Counted from the stretch's first letter, positions 17,664 through 26,849 are shown. The stretch: DNA of 51,636 nt from Myxococcales bacterium (GCA_009692425.1 SHZF01000027.1:1-51636), one strand, 5' to 3'. Translations and numbers: made by a program. Notes: a model not told the origin generated them from the letters alone.

Positions 17664-19750
17664 GGGGCCGCAGCCGGTGCGGCCTTCTGCTCCGCCTGCA
17701 TCCGCTCGAGTTCCTTGCTGGCCGTGTCTATCGCCTTGTCGATGGCCTGCTTCAACGTTTCGGCGTCGGCGCCCGCCCGGGCCACCATTTTGTCGCGCAG
17801 GGCGACGGCCACTTCCTTGCGCCCGGAAGCCACGTGGACCATCGCGAGCATCCCGACCACGTCGGGGTCTGGCTTGTCCGCCGTGCCGTCTTTCGGCAGT
17901 GCCGCCTCGAGCACGATCTGGGCGCGGGCCGCGTCGCCCATTTGCAGGAACGCCCCCGCCACCTCGATGGGCTTGAGCACCGCGTCTGCGATCAGTAGTT
18001 GCCCGTCCTTGACGGCAGCGTCCCCTTGGCCCGCCGCGGCGAGCGCCACGAGTCGCAGCATCTGCGCTTCGCGATCGGCCTTGTTTTTTGCGACGACGGC
18101 GTCGATCTGGCCGAGCGCGTCTCGGGCCTTGCCGGCCTGCACCATCAACTGGGCCTGCAGCAACGCGATGCGGTCGCCGTTCGCGCCGCCCTTGAGGCCT
18201 TCGAGCGCAGAGATCGCCTCGGGCACCTTGCCGAGCCGGCGCAACAGGTCGGCGCGCAGCAGGCCCAGTTGGGGACTGGTCGGGTCGGCGGTGTGGGCCT
18301 CCTCGGCCAAGGTCAGCGCTTTTTCCTCCTGCTTGCTCTCCATCAACGCGGTCACCAACGCGAGCACGAAGCGCTCGTCGTCGAACCCACGATTGGCGGC
18401 CTGCAGTACCGGCACGGCCTCAGCCGCCTTGCCACCCTGCCGCAGGATTTCGGCGAGGATCAGCGCCGCATCGGGGTCCTTGTGCTGGTCCACGGCTTGC
18501 CGCAGCGACGCGATGGCGGCCGCAACATCTTGGTTGAGCAGGTGGAGTTGGCCGACGGCGGCGCGCGCACCGGGGACTTTCGGGTCTGCCGCCACGGCCT
18601 TGTCGAGCAGTGCCTTGGCCTCGGCGACTGCGGCGGCCTTTTGCGCGGCCGGCAGCGTCTGGACGCGCTGCGCCAACAGGACGCCCTTGGCCACCATCGC
18701 TTCCGGCAGGGTCGGCCACTTCTTGAGCACGGCAGCGGCGCGCTGCATGGCGGGCACGGCGCGGTCGAGGCTCGACGTCACCTCGACGAGGTAGAGCTGC
18801 GCGATGGGGTCGTCCTGGCGGCGCAAGGCCTCGTCGCACGCGGCGATGCCCTTGTCGTGCATGCCCTGATCGATGTCGGCGGCGCCCGTGCCGAACAACG
18901 CAGGCGCAAACCCCGGCACCAGCGCGTCCGCCGCGGCAAAGTCGAGGCGCGCCGCGGCATGGTCACCCCGCAAGCGCGCCGCCTGGCCACGGACGACCAA
19001 CCACGTCGCGATCGCCTCGGAGTCGGACACCCCCACGGGCTGGGTCATCGGGCCGGCGGGCGGCGTCGCAATGGTGGCAAACGGTTCTGCGATGTGGGCG
19101 CCGGCACGCACGCCGAAGCGCGAGCGCCCAAGCATGACCGGCGTCTGCAGGCCGGCGCCTTCGCGGACGATTTCGGCACGCTCCCCGCGCGCGGTCAGCA
19201 GGGCGCGACACAGGAACGCGGCCTCGATCGGATGGACCGGCTCCGCCTTACCGGCCTGGATGTCGTCGAACAGGCGCGCGGTCGAGACCACGGCGGCCTT
19301 GCGACGCTTCCAGGGCGACACCGGCTGGAGCTTGCCAGGCCCCACCAGCGCCGCGCACGCCGCCAGCGTGGCCGGCGTGTCCTTGGCCAGCCGTGCGGCG
19401 GTGATGAGCGCAGGCCCAGGCGTACCGGGCAGTTCTGCGCCGGCGCCGGTGAGCCCCGCCGCAGCGAGCCGCGCGCCGGGCGTATCGGACACCGCGGTCG
19501 GCAAGGTCGACGAGTCGGGGCCCGGCGCTGTTGGTCCCCCGCGCAACAGGACCACGACGCCCCCCACGCCCGACAGGCCGAGCGCCGCGACCAGCACGAG
19601 CGCAACTGTGCGCACCATCGGCCTGCGCGGGCTCCGGGCGTCCTGCGGTCCCAAGCTCTTGTCGAGCCGCCGCATGCACTGCGGGCAGCGCGGATCGAGT
19701 GCATCCAGCGGACTGACGTTGCGGTCACAGGCGGGGCAGAACAGGTCCAT
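17660..19750 (-). CDS. Zinc-ribbon, membrane-anchored TPR protein
   Basis: This 696-residue protein has three parts. Residues 1-30 form a zinc ribbon with CPAC and CPQC pairs (FCPACDRNV and PRCPQCMRR). Residues about 45-68 are a transmembrane helix (RTVALVLVAALGLSGVGGVVVLL). After a proline/alanine linker, alpha-helical repeats continue to about residue 685 with TPR spacing (for example AMQRAAAVLKKWPTLPEAMVAKGVLLA and ALTLAEEAHTADPTSPQLGLLRADLLRRLGKVPEAI). The C-terminus is a charged coiled-coil-like helix followed by AAPAAAP. The repeats most probably face the periplasm and scaffold protein contacts. Specific partners are unknown. Confidence 0.85.
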   Translation of the reverse strand: MDLFCPACDRNVSPLDALDPRCPQCMRRLDKSLGPQDARSPRRPMVRTVALVLVAALGLSGVGGVVVLLRGGPTAPGPDSSTLPTAVSDTPGARLAAAGLTGAGAELPGTPGPALITAARLAKDTPATLAACAALVGPGKLQPVSPWKRRKAAVVSTARLFDDIQAGKAEPVHPIEAAFLCRALLTARGERAEIVREGAGLQTPVMLGRSRFGVRAGAHIAEPFATIATPPAGPMTQPVGVSDSEAIATWLVVRGQAARLRGDHAAARLDFAAADALVPGFAPALFGTGAADIDQGMHDKGIAACDEALRRQDDPIAQLYLVEVTSSLDRAVPAMQRAAAVLKKWPTLPEAMVAKGVLLAQRVQTLPAAQKAAAVAEAKALLDKAVAADPKVPGARAAVGQLHLLNQDVAAAIASLRQAVDQHKDPDAALILAEILRQGGKAAEAVPVLQAANRGFDDERFVLALVTALMESKQEEKALTLAEEAHTADPTSPQLGLLRADLLRRLGKVPEAISALEGLKGGANGDRIALLQAQLMVQAGKARDALGQIDAVVAKNKADREAQMLRLVALAAAGQGDAAVKDGQLLIADAVLKPIEVAGAFLQMGDAARAQIVLEAALPKDGTADKPDPDVVGMLAMVHVASGRKEVAVALRDKMVARAGADAETLKQAIDKAIDTASKELERMQAEQKAAPAAAP

Positions 19751-19834
19751 CGGGCCTCAATGTCGCGCTGGCGGGCGCTGGCAGGAGCGGCTGGGGTGCG
19801 CACGGGGCAGCCGCCGTTTGGTGCGGCCGAGCCT

Positions 19835-20572
19835 TCACCCGCGCGGTCTCAAGCGGTCGAAGTGGGCGCGCATTCCGCCCGGGTCGTCGGTGATGCACGC
19901 GGCGACGCCTTCGCTGTGAAGGCGCTCCCAATGCTGCGGCAGGTTGGCGGTCCACGCCCACACCGGCCAAGGCGCCTCGCGCCATCGGGCCATGCGCTCA
20001 GGCGTAACGAGGGCGTGCTCCGGATGCACCGACGCGAGCGGCAGTTCGACCGGTGCCACGAGGTCATGCCAGTCGCCGCCCTCCTGGCTCTCAACCAGCG
20101 CGCCGAGCCGGAAACCCAGCCCCCCCTGGTGAAGCCGTTCGAGCGGCGCGCGGTGAAAGGACGACACGACCCAGCGGGCGTGCTCGACTGCGGCGGCGGC
20201 CCGCCCGAAGGCCTCTGCCAACGCGGTGCCGTTCGCCAGCGCCACGTCGACCTTCAACTCGGCATTGGCCAGGCAGCGGCCCGCCCCGAGCAGGGCGAGT
20301 ACTTCGTCGAAGTGGGGGATCGCGGCGCTCGATCCGTTGGGCCCTGCCACCCTCAGCCGGCGCAGGTCACGAAACGGCACGACGCGCAACGGCAGATCGC
20401 GGCCCGTCAGCCGACCCAGGTGGTCGTCGTGGAACAACACGAGTTCGCCGTCGCAGGTGCGCTGTACGTCGAACTCCACGCCGTCCGCCCCCTCTTCCAA
20501 GGCAATGCGCAGGGAATCCAACGTGTTTTCTGGCGCGAGCCGGCGCGCGCCGCGATGTCCGATGTTCAGCAT
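19835..20572 (-). CDS. Glycerophosphodiester phosphodiesterase
   Basis: This enzyme hydrolyses deacylated phospholipid head-group diesters to glycerol-3-phosphate and an alcohol. The 245-residue protein has the GDPD TIM-barrel signature at its start: NIGHRGARRLAPENTLDSLRIALEEGADGVEFDVQRTCDGELVLFHDD. This provides the catalytic HRG, PEN, E-x-D and HDD residues. NAELKVD and a C-terminal VWAWTANLPQHWERLHSEGVAACITDDPGG follow, as expected. No signal peptide is seen, so it is predicted to be cytoplasmic (UgpQ-like). It starts 22 nt downstream of the kinase gene. Confidence 0.93.
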   Translation of the reverse strand: MLNIGHRGARRLAPENTLDSLRIALEEGADGVEFDVQRTCDGELVLFHDDHLGRLTGRDLPLRVVPFRDLRRLRVAGPNGSSAAIPHFDEVLALLGAGRCLANAELKVDVALANGTALAEAFGRAAAAVEHARWVVSSFHRAPLERLHQGGLGFRLGALVESQEGGDWHDLVAPVELPLASVHPEHALVTPERMARWREAPWPVWAWTANLPQHWERLHSEGVAACITDDPGGMRAHFDRLRPRG

Positions 20573-20594
20573 GGCGGGGACCGAAGGCGACCGG

Positions 20595-23081
20595 TCAACC
20601 GGCCTGGTCGGCGTCGAAGGTCAGGATGTCGGTCTGCAACAGCAGGAACAGAACGTGCAGCAGCGCCAACCTTTGTGGCCGGTTGTTCATGCACTCGTCG
20701 TAGGCCTCGCGCGGCGTCTTTGCTGTCATCAGGCTCGACAGGGCCTTCGTCTCGCGCCCGCCCAGCCGCAGGGAATTCACGCTGATCAACGGGTTCTTCG
20801 TGCGGTAGGCGTGCCGGTCGAGCTTGTCTTCGAACATCGGCTCCAGCACCGACAAGGGCACGCGCTCGCGCACACCTTCGGCCAGTACGCCGACCGGGTC
20901 GATGTCGAGCGGCACGATGTCGACGGGCGGCGTCATCCCCTCGTACCAGGCGTAGGTGCCGGAATCCCAACCAAACGCATCGATGAATTTCGCGCGCAGC
21001 TGGCGTTCGAGCACCTGGTACAACTGGAAGGGCTTGATGAGGTTCAGGCCAATCAGCAGGTCGCCGAGCCGGCCGCCGGTCGATTTCGCGCGTGCCAGGG
21101 CCATGTCGATATCGGACTGGCTGATGAAGCCGTTGGCGACCATGAACGGCCCGAGCAACTCGCCGTGCTGGTTCGACGCGATGTACTGGGCGCAGCCACG
21201 CCGGAAATACAACGACTTGACCATTTCGCCGCGCCGCAATTCAAGGCATCCGGTGCCCCGATTGGCGTACGTCTGGTACACCAACCGCAGGAACGCCCAC
21301 TGGTTCAAGGCGCCCGCCTGCGCCGGCGCACCCGGCCCCGCTTCGAGGTGAGCCACCGTCGGTATCAGCACCGCGATCGACCGGACCGCCTGCCACGGCC
21401 CCTCGTTCAGGCTCACGAAATCGTCGGGGCTGGCGGTGCGCGCGCGCAGCATGGCTTCGAGGTTGTGCTGGGTAAGCGGCCCGAACTCCTGGCCGTCGCC
21501 GGTGCGCAGCCGAAACACGGGCGGCGGCGTCGCCTTGGCCAAGGATGCCACCGTGTAGCTGACCGGTTCGTTGCGCCCCAAGGGCGGAAAGCCTGTGCCG
21601 CTGAGCCGATCCTTCGCGCCCAATGTGTCGAACTCGCGCTCCCCCGTCCTCCGTGTGGCAGGCTGGCTAAGATAGCCCACATGCGCAGGGTCGGCCTCCG
21701 CGTTCCCACTTCCCGGCCGCGCAACGATCGCGCTGCGATTGCCTGTAGCGGTTTCCGTCGATCCGGCGAGATCGACGGGCTGGGATCCCCGGGCGTGGGT
21801 CTCCGTGTGCACGTCGGGCGCCGGCGGGCCGCGCACGAAGGCGGGTGTGGTGGCGCGGGAAACGTCGAGTTGCGGGGCGCCGGCCGGCTTCTCTTGGCGC
21901 TTGTCAGCAATGCGATCCCGGATGCGCCGCATGTCTTCGGGCGCGAATGTCAGCGATTGCGACACAGGCGCGAACATCCCAGGCTCTGCCAATGTTTGGG
22001 CGGCGGTCGGCGCAGCCGCGGAGCCCTGCGTCGGCTGGACGGGTGCAGCCGCCGCGACGGACGCCGCCGTGGGTGCCAGCACGCCAGCCCCTCCCGGTGG
22101 GCGGTGCGGTCGCGTCAGCGGTGGCGGCTCCGGTGGCGGCGCGTCGCGGGTGTTGGCGAGCGCCGGGTCGAACAGCTTGGCCACGAACGCCGCGAGGTGG
22201 CTGCTGGTGACCTGGACCTTCGACTCGAACAGGTACTTGACGATGTCGTCGTGCATCGCCAGGGCGGTCGGGTAGCGCTCGGTCAGGTCGCGCGCCAGCG
22301 CCTTGCGCAGGACGACCCGGACACCGTCGTCGATGTAGCTGTGTTTCTTGAACTTGTGCTCGATACGGGCGTCGCGGATGTTGACGAGCGTCTCGAGGTC
22401 CGTCTTCGCGAGAAACAGTCGCTTGAGCGTCAGCGATTCGTAGAGAATGATCCCGAGGCTGAAGATGTCGCTGCGGTGGTCGAACGGTTGCCCGGTCACC
22501 TGCTCCGGACTCATGTAGCCAAGCTTGCCCTTGAGCACGCCCGAGCGCGTCGCCTGTTCGTTCGGCTGGCCGCCGGGCGTGGCGCGCGCGACGCCGAAGT
22601 CCATCACCTTCACCTCGCCGGCCTCGGAGATGATGATGTTCGACGGGCTCACGTCGCGGTGGATGATGTGCAACGGCCGCCCGTAATGGTCGCGCGCGTT
22701 GTGGGCGTAGTGCAGCCCCTTGGCCACCTCGGCCGCCACGAACAGGCAGACGTCGGTCGGGATGCGCAGGCCGACCTGGGTCGCCCGACTCAGCACCTTG
22801 AACAGGTCGGGGCCGGCGACGTACTCCATCGCGATGTAGTACTGACCGTCGATTTCGCCATTCTCGTAGGTCTGGACGATGTTCGTCTGCTGCAGGACGG
22901 CGCACAGGCGTGCCTCAGCCAGCAGCATGTCGACGAAGGTCTTGTTCTGGGCGAACGCGGGCAGGATCTTCTTGACAACGAGAATCTTCTCGAACCCACC
23001 GACGCCGGCCACACGCGCGCGCCAGACCTCGGCCATTCCACCGAGACCGATGCGGTCGAGCAGTTCAAATCGGCCGAACAT
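20595..23081 (-). CDS. Ser/Thr protein kinase with GYF-like and DUF4388 domains
   Basis: This 828-residue cytoplasmic signalling protein begins with a complete Hanks-type kinase domain (about residues 1-270). It shows the glycine loop RIGLGGMAEVW, the VVKK lysine, the catalytic loop HRDVSPSNII (Asp143), VMDFG (Asp161) and GYMSPEQ. A proline/alanine-rich linker with several PPPEPPP-type stretches follows. Then comes a GYF_2-like module (FRLRTGDGQEFGPLTQHNLEAMLRA), and a C-terminal DUF4388-like region (LNQWAFLRLVYQTYANRGTGCLELRRGE through DIDMALARAKSTGGRLGDLLIG). No transmembrane helix is visible. A GTG three codons upstream of the chosen ATG is an alternative start. Confidence 0.92.
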   Translation of the reverse strand: MFGRFELLDRIGLGGMAEVWRARVAGVGGFEKILVVKKILPAFAQNKTFVDMLLAEARLCAVLQQTNIVQTYENGEIDGQYYIAMEYVAGPDLFKVLSRATQVGLRIPTDVCLFVAAEVAKGLHYAHNARDHYGRPLHIIHRDVSPSNIIISEAGEVKVMDFGVARATPGGQPNEQATRSGVLKGKLGYMSPEQVTGQPFDHRSDIFSLGIILYESLTLKRLFLAKTDLETLVNIRDARIEHKFKKHSYIDDGVRVVLRKALARDLTERYPTALAMHDDIVKYLFESKVQVTSSHLAAFVAKLFDPALANTRDAPPPEPPPLTRPHRPPGGAGVLAPTAASVAAAAPVQPTQGSAAAPTAAQTLAEPGMFAPVSQSLTFAPEDMRRIRDRIADKRQEKPAGAPQLDVSRATTPAFVRGPPAPDVHTETHARGSQPVDLAGSTETATGNRSAIVARPGSGNAEADPAHVGYLSQPATRRTGEREFDTLGAKDRLSGTGFPPLGRNEPVSYTVASLAKATPPPVFRLRTGDGQEFGPLTQHNLEAMLRARTASPDDFVSLNEGPWQAVRSIAVLIPTVAHLEAGPGAPAQAGALNQWAFLRLVYQTYANRGTGCLELRRGEMVKSLYFRRGCAQYIASNQHGELLGPFMVANGFISQSDIDMALARAKSTGGRLGDLLIGLNLIKPFQLYQVLERQLRAKFIDAFGWDSGTYAWYEGMTPPVDIVPLDIDPVGVLAEGVRERVPLSVLEPMFEDKLDRHAYRTKNPLISVNSLRLGGRETKALSSLMTAKTPREAYDECMNNRPQRLALLHVLFLLLQTDILTFDADQAG

Positions 23082-23136
23082 CGAACCCAAGACTTGCCAT
23101 CCCCCGCCGGTCGCCCGGCCGCACTCCTGCGTCGCG

Positions 23137-23361
23137 CTAGTGCCGTTCCAGTTCGTCCGCGAAGGCAAGCCCCGTCGCACAAGCCGTGCGGTCTGCTGCC
23201 GCGGGCGCCACCGCCACCTCGCGCAGGTGCCGGCACAGCGCATCGCCCGCACCCACCTTGGCACACGTGCGCTCGGCGAGCGCTTCACACGGCTGGGCGC
23301 ACGCCGGAAAGACCGCTGCAAGCAACGCCACGACGGCCCATGCCGGCAACGCACGCCTCAT
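23137..23361 (-). CDS. Small exported protein with four cysteines
   Basis: This 74-residue protein has an N-terminal export signal (MRRALPAWAVVALLAAVFPACA). The remaining chain, CEALAERTCAKVGAGDALCRHL onward, carries regularly spaced cysteines that could form disulfides. FPAC or AQPC might serve as a lipobox, though neither is ideal, so it may be a lipoprotein or a secreted protein. Its ATG overlaps the stop of the RibBA-like gene (ATGA), which suggests co-translation. I do not recognise a family. An in-frame upstream extension exists but is antisense-like in composition. Confidence 0.6.
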   Translation of the reverse strand: MRRALPAWAVVALLAAVFPACAQPCEALAERTCAKVGAGDALCRHLREVAVAPAAADRTACATGLAFADELERH

Positions 23362-24521
23362 GCCGCACCCGCAGTCACGCGGTGCGTCACATCGTCGCCA
23401 ACCGGAATCCACTGCACGATCTCCAGGCCGAAACCCGACACCGCGCGCAGGCGACGCGGCTGGTTCGTCATCACCTTCAGTCGCGTGAGCCCGAGGTCGC
23501 GCAGAATTTGCGCGCCGGTGCCAAACTCCATGAAATCCATTGGTTTCGTCGTAGCGTCGGCCGATGGCCAAGCCCGCCCGGCCTCGCGCTGCACGTAGCC
23601 TTGCAAGGAGTGCGCGAGTTCGTCCGCGTCGCGATCGACATCAAGATAGAGCAGCACCCCGCGCCCCTCGGCCGCGATCAACTGCAACGCGAGCGCGAGG
23701 TTGCGGCGCCCCTGCGAGAGCACGAACGCGAAGGCATCGCTGAGCAGATTGGCGCGGTGGACCCGCACAAGCACCGGCGCATCGCCCGACGTGTCGCCGC
23801 ACACCAGCGCGGCGTGCGTCGAGCCGTCGACCAGCGAGCGGTAGATGGCCAGTTCGAAGGGCCCGAAGTCGGTGGCCAGCCGGCTCTGCGCGACGCGCTC
23901 GACGAGCGGCTCGGACTGCAGGCGGTGCTCGATCAGGTCGGCCACCGAGGCGACGGGAATGCCGTAGCGTGCGCCGAACGCCTGCAACTGGGGCAGCCGC
24001 GCCATCGTGCCGTCGTCGGCCATCACTTCGCAGATCACGGCGGCCGCTTGCAGGCCCGCCAGCCGCGCGAGGTCGACGCTGCCTTCGGTCTGGCCAGAAC
24101 GCTGCAGCACCCCACCTGGCCGCGCCCGCAACGGAAACACGTGCCCCGGCGTCGTAAAGTCGGCCGGCGTTGCGGCCGGGTCGAGGGTGCGCTGGATGGT
24201 GCGTGATCGGCTGCGCGCGGTGGCGCCGGGCGCGTCGAGGTTCGCGGCGTCGAGGCTGAGCGTGAACGCCGTGCCCAAGCGTGCCTGGTTGTCGTTGGCC
24301 ATCGCCGGCACGGCGAGTCGATCCACGAGATCCGGCGCCAGGGCGAGGCAGATGAGGCCGCGCCCGTGTTCCGCCATGAAGGCGATGCTCTCGGGCGTCG
24401 CATGGGCCGCCGCGATGACGAGATCGCCTTCATTCTCCCGGTCCTCGTCATCGACCAAGATCACCATGCGCCCGGCGGCGATGGCGGCGATGGCTTCAGG
24501 AATCGGCGCGAGTGGGGGCAT
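23358..24521 (-). CDS. RibBA-like protein with degenerate catalytic residues in both domains
   Basis: This 387-residue protein has the layout of bifunctional 3,4-dihydroxy-2-butanone-4-phosphate synthase / GTP cyclohydrolase II. The N-terminal half keeps DDEDRENEGDLV, HGRGLICLAL, GHVFPLRA and DGTMAR. However, the conserved RxGHTEA histidine, a metal ligand in RibB, is Gln144 (RSGQTEG, codon CAG at 24090-24092), and the usual GxSAxDR reads GATARSR. In the C-terminal half, the zinc-cysteine motif of GTP cyclohydrolase II has no cysteine: aligned positions read Asn, Ser and Gly within VRVHRANLLSDAFAFVLSQG. It may therefore be inactive in riboflavin synthesis or perform another role. No FMN riboswitch was recognised upstream. 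Confidence 0.85.
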   Translation of the reverse strand: MPPLAPIPEAIAAIAAGRMVILVDDEDRENEGDLVIAAAHATPESIAFMAEHGRGLICLALAPDLVDRLAVPAMANDNQARLGTAFTLSLDAANLDAPGATARSRSRTIQRTLDPAATPADFTTPGHVFPLRARPGGVLQRSGQTEGSVDLARLAGLQAAAVICEVMADDGTMARLPQLQAFGARYGIPVASVADLIEHRLQSEPLVERVAQSRLATDFGPFELAIYRSLVDGSTHAALVCGDTSGDAPVLVRVHRANLLSDAFAFVLSQGRRNLALALQLIAAEGRGVLLYLDVDRDADELAHSLQGYVQREAGRAWPSADATTKPMDFMEFGTGAQILRDLGLTRLKVMTNQPRRLRAVSGFGLEIVQWIPVGDDVTHRVTAGAA

Positions 24522-24752
24522 GCGAGAGAGGCTCCGCGCCCAAGCGGGCAGCGGGTGGACGACATCAGCGGACGCGACGGCCGAGGCCTCAGCGACTGGG
24601 GGCGCCGCCGCCGGGAGCACTATTGTCCCTTGGCACCCCGCAGCGTCAAGCCCCACCTCCAGGTGGCATCGTGTCTACGAGACTCTGCGCGCCGCTGCAG
24701 CGCTGCGCCTGTGCGGTGCAGGCAAACCGCGTTTGAAACAATCGCTTTGGTG

Positions 24753-25388
24753 TCAAGGGTCGAGCGGTCGGAGCCCGCGCGGCCCGACTCCCCGCTGGGC
24801 CGCTGCGACGTACACCGAATCCGCCGGCCGGGCGATCCGGCGCGCGATCACCACGACGCCCGACGGCGTGCCGGCACTGCCGGCTGCAAGCGCCGCCTCG
24901 ACGTCGTCCTGATCGCCGACAAATGCACAGTGGCCCGAACCGCCGAGTTCCGTCGCGAACCGCAGTCGCACCAGCGCGACGTCGGCCGCCTTCAGCGCGC
25001 GGTCTGCTGCCGCGACGATGCCGATCACGGTGTGCGTCTGCAGCACTCCCATCGCCAACTGCGCGGCGCGGGCCATGTCGGGACGCGCCACGACACCTTG
25101 CAGCGCCGCGCGCAGGCCGACGTGCGCATTGGGCAGCAGCAGGCTCTCCGCGACATCGGTCCCCGCAACATCGAGCGACCGGCGCAGCGCCACCTCGACC
25201 GCACCCAAGTGGCCGCAGAACACGATCAGGAAGCGGCCCGGATCGATGTCGCCCGCGAACAGCACGTCGACGTCGGCTTCCTTGCTGAGCCCGTCCAAGG
25301 CGACGAATCCGGCAGGAACGTGGACCAATTCGACCGCGGCCAAGGTCTCGTAGTTGTCTTGGTGCAAGAATTGGGTGTCGTGGTGCAA
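24753..25388 (-). CDS. Bacterial microcompartment shell protein, BMC-T (tandem-domain trimer) type
   Basis: This 211-residue shell protein has two consecutive BMC-fold domains. The first is about residues 14-98, LAAVELVHVPAGFVALDGLSKEADVDVLFAG; the second is about 105-190, AAQLAMGVLQTHTVIGIVAAADRALKAADVALVRLRFA. This identifies the pseudohexameric BMC-T class. The start is TTG at 25388, 13 nt after the aldehyde dehydrogenase stop, with AGGA upstream. The Pro-Gly-rich loop GDIDPGRFLIVFCG lies near the predicted pore side, and a cysteine is present there. From memory it is closest in style to the Haliangium-type locus trimers. It is the last gene of the five-gene shell operon. Confidence 0.85.
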   Translation of the reverse strand: MHHDTQFLHQDNYETLAAVELVHVPAGFVALDGLSKEADVDVLFAGDIDPGRFLIVFCGHLGAVEVALRRSLDVAGTDVAESLLLPNAHVGLRAALQGVVARPDMARAAQLAMGVLQTHTVIGIVAAADRALKAADVALVRLRFATELGGSGHCAFVGDQDDVEAALAAGSAGTPSGVVVIARRIARPADSVYVAAAQRGVGPRGLRPLDP

Positions 25389-25401
25389 GGACCCGTCCTG
25401 T

Positions 25402-26811
25402 TCAGACGATGCGGAAATAGCCGGCCAACGTGCAGCGCCGCTGCTTGGTCCAGGTGCGCGCGGTCGTCAAGCCCTCCCCCGTCGTGCCGGCGATCGTCCA
25501 CGCGGTGTAGCCCTCGCCGCGCAGGCCGAGGCCGGCAAACGAGGGCCCGTTCTTGACGAAAATCGAGGTGTTGACGGCCCGCGCCATCGCATCGAGTCGG
25601 TCGAGCCGCATCGAATGCATGGTCGCCGTGTGGAAGAAGCCGTGCTCGACGCGCACGGCGGCCGCGATCGCCTCCTCCCAGTCGGGCACGCGAAAGAAGC
25701 CGACCACCGGCAGCAGCATTTCCAACTGCACGAACGGGTGGTCCTCCGTGACTTCGGCGAACGCGAGGCGCGTCTCGGCCGGCACGGTGATGCCGGCATC
25801 GCGCAGGATCAAGGCCGCGTCCTTGCCGACGTACTTGCGGTTCACGTGGCCATCGACGACGAGCAGTTTCTCGACCGCCGGCAGTTCACGTTCGGTAATC
25901 TCGTGGGCACCGGCGGCCTTGAGTTCCTGCTTGAGCCGGTCCGCGATCGCGGCGACGGCGACGATTTCCTTTTCGACGATGCAAACAATGTTGTTGTCGA
26001 GGCTCGCGCCGTCGATGATGTTGCGGGCGGCCTGCTTCAGGTCTGCCGTCTCGTCGACCACGGCCGGCGGATTGCCCGGCCCGGCACACACCGCGCGCTT
26101 GCCGCTCTGCAGCGCGGCCTTGACGACCGGGCCGCCACCGGTGACCGCGATGAGCCGCACGCCCGGGTGCTTCATCAGCGCCTGGGCACTCTCGATCGTC
26201 GGCTCGTCGATCATCGTCATCAGGTTGTCGGGCGCGCCGGCCGACACGCAGGCCCGGTTGAGTTGCTCCGTGTACCAGGCGAGCGTCTTCTTCGCGCTCG
26301 GGTGGACGTTGAAGACGACGGTGTTCCCTCCCGCGATCATCGAGATCGCGTTGTTCAGGATCGTCTCCGTCGCGTTCGTCGTTGGCGTGATCGAGCCGAT
26401 GACGCCCAGCGGGCCGAATTCATCGAGCACGAGGCCGTCGTCGCCAGACTGGCAGCGCGGATGCAGGATTTCAACGCCGGGCGTCTTGCGCGCGACCAGG
26501 CGGTTCTTCTCGATCTTGTCGGCGACGCGACCCAAGCCGGTCTCATCGACCGCCCGGCGCGCCATCTCGTCCAGGTTGTTCAAGGTCCAGGCCCGCATCG
26601 CGTCGATCGCTGCGATGCGCACCGACAGGCCGACCTTGTGCAGCGCCTTGTAAGCGTCGTTGGCCGCCTGCACGGCGTCGTCGAGGTTCTTGAAAATGCC
26701 GAACTTTCCGCCACCGCCGCGCCCGGAGTGCACAGCCGGTCCGCGCCCACCGTCGCCCAACCGCTTGACGACTTCGGCGACGATGGCCTGGATGCGCGCT
26801 TCGTCCATCAT
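25402..26811 (-). CDS. Microcompartment aldehyde dehydrogenase (PduP/EutE-like, CoA-acylating type)
   Basis: This 469-residue enzyme probably oxidises an aldehyde to acyl-CoA with NAD inside the shell. The catalytic cysteine is Cys277 in LDNNIVCIVEKE, a sequence typical of PduP/EutE. Cofactor-site blocks are FGPLGVIGSITPTTNATET and GNTVVFNVHPSAKK, followed by VTGGGPVVKAAL and AGPGNPPAVVD. Residues 1-20 form an amphipathic helix (hydrophobics at I7, I10, V11, V14, V15, L18), joined by a glycine-rich linker (21-36) to the enzyme. This is the layout of an encapsulation peptide. It is the only recognisable cargo enzyme in the operon; no alcohol dehydrogenase or phosphotransacylase is in the window. 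Confidence 0.94.
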   Translation of the reverse strand: MMDEARIQAIVAEVVKRLGDGGRGPAVHSGRGGGGKFGIFKNLDDAVQAANDAYKALHKVGLSVRIAAIDAMRAWTLNNLDEMARRAVDETGLGRVADKIEKNRLVARKTPGVEILHPRCQSGDDGLVLDEFGPLGVIGSITPTTNATETILNNAISMIAGGNTVVFNVHPSAKKTLAWYTEQLNRACVSAGAPDNLMTMIDEPTIESAQALMKHPGVRLIAVTGGGPVVKAALQSGKRAVCAGPGNPPAVVDETADLKQAARNIIDGASLDNNIVCIVEKEIVAVAAIADRLKQELKAAGAHEITERELPAVEKLLVVDGHVNRKYVGKDAALILRDAGITVPAETRLAFAEVTEDHPFVQLEMLLPVVGFFRVPDWEEAIAAAVRVEHGFFHTATMHSMRLDRLDAMARAVNTSIFVKNGPSFAGLGLRGEGYTAWTIAGTTGEGLTTARTWTKQRRCTLAGYFRIV

Positions 26812-26849
26812 CGGTCCCCTCCCGCACGCCTAACGCAACCGCGGCGCGC

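Noticed and set aside
20226-24206. 1326-codon plus-strand open frame opposite the kinase and RibBA-like genes
   Set aside because: Composition is that of an antisense frame, and the minus-strand genes have clear domains and motifs.
24652-24667. Short palindrome (ccacct/aggtgg) considered as a terminator of the shell operon
   Set aside because: Only six base pairs with a two-base gap and no T-run. Not convincing.
24522-24752. Possible FMN riboswitch upstream of the RibBA-like gene
   Set aside because: None of the conserved RFN-element sequence blocks could be seen on the relevant strand.
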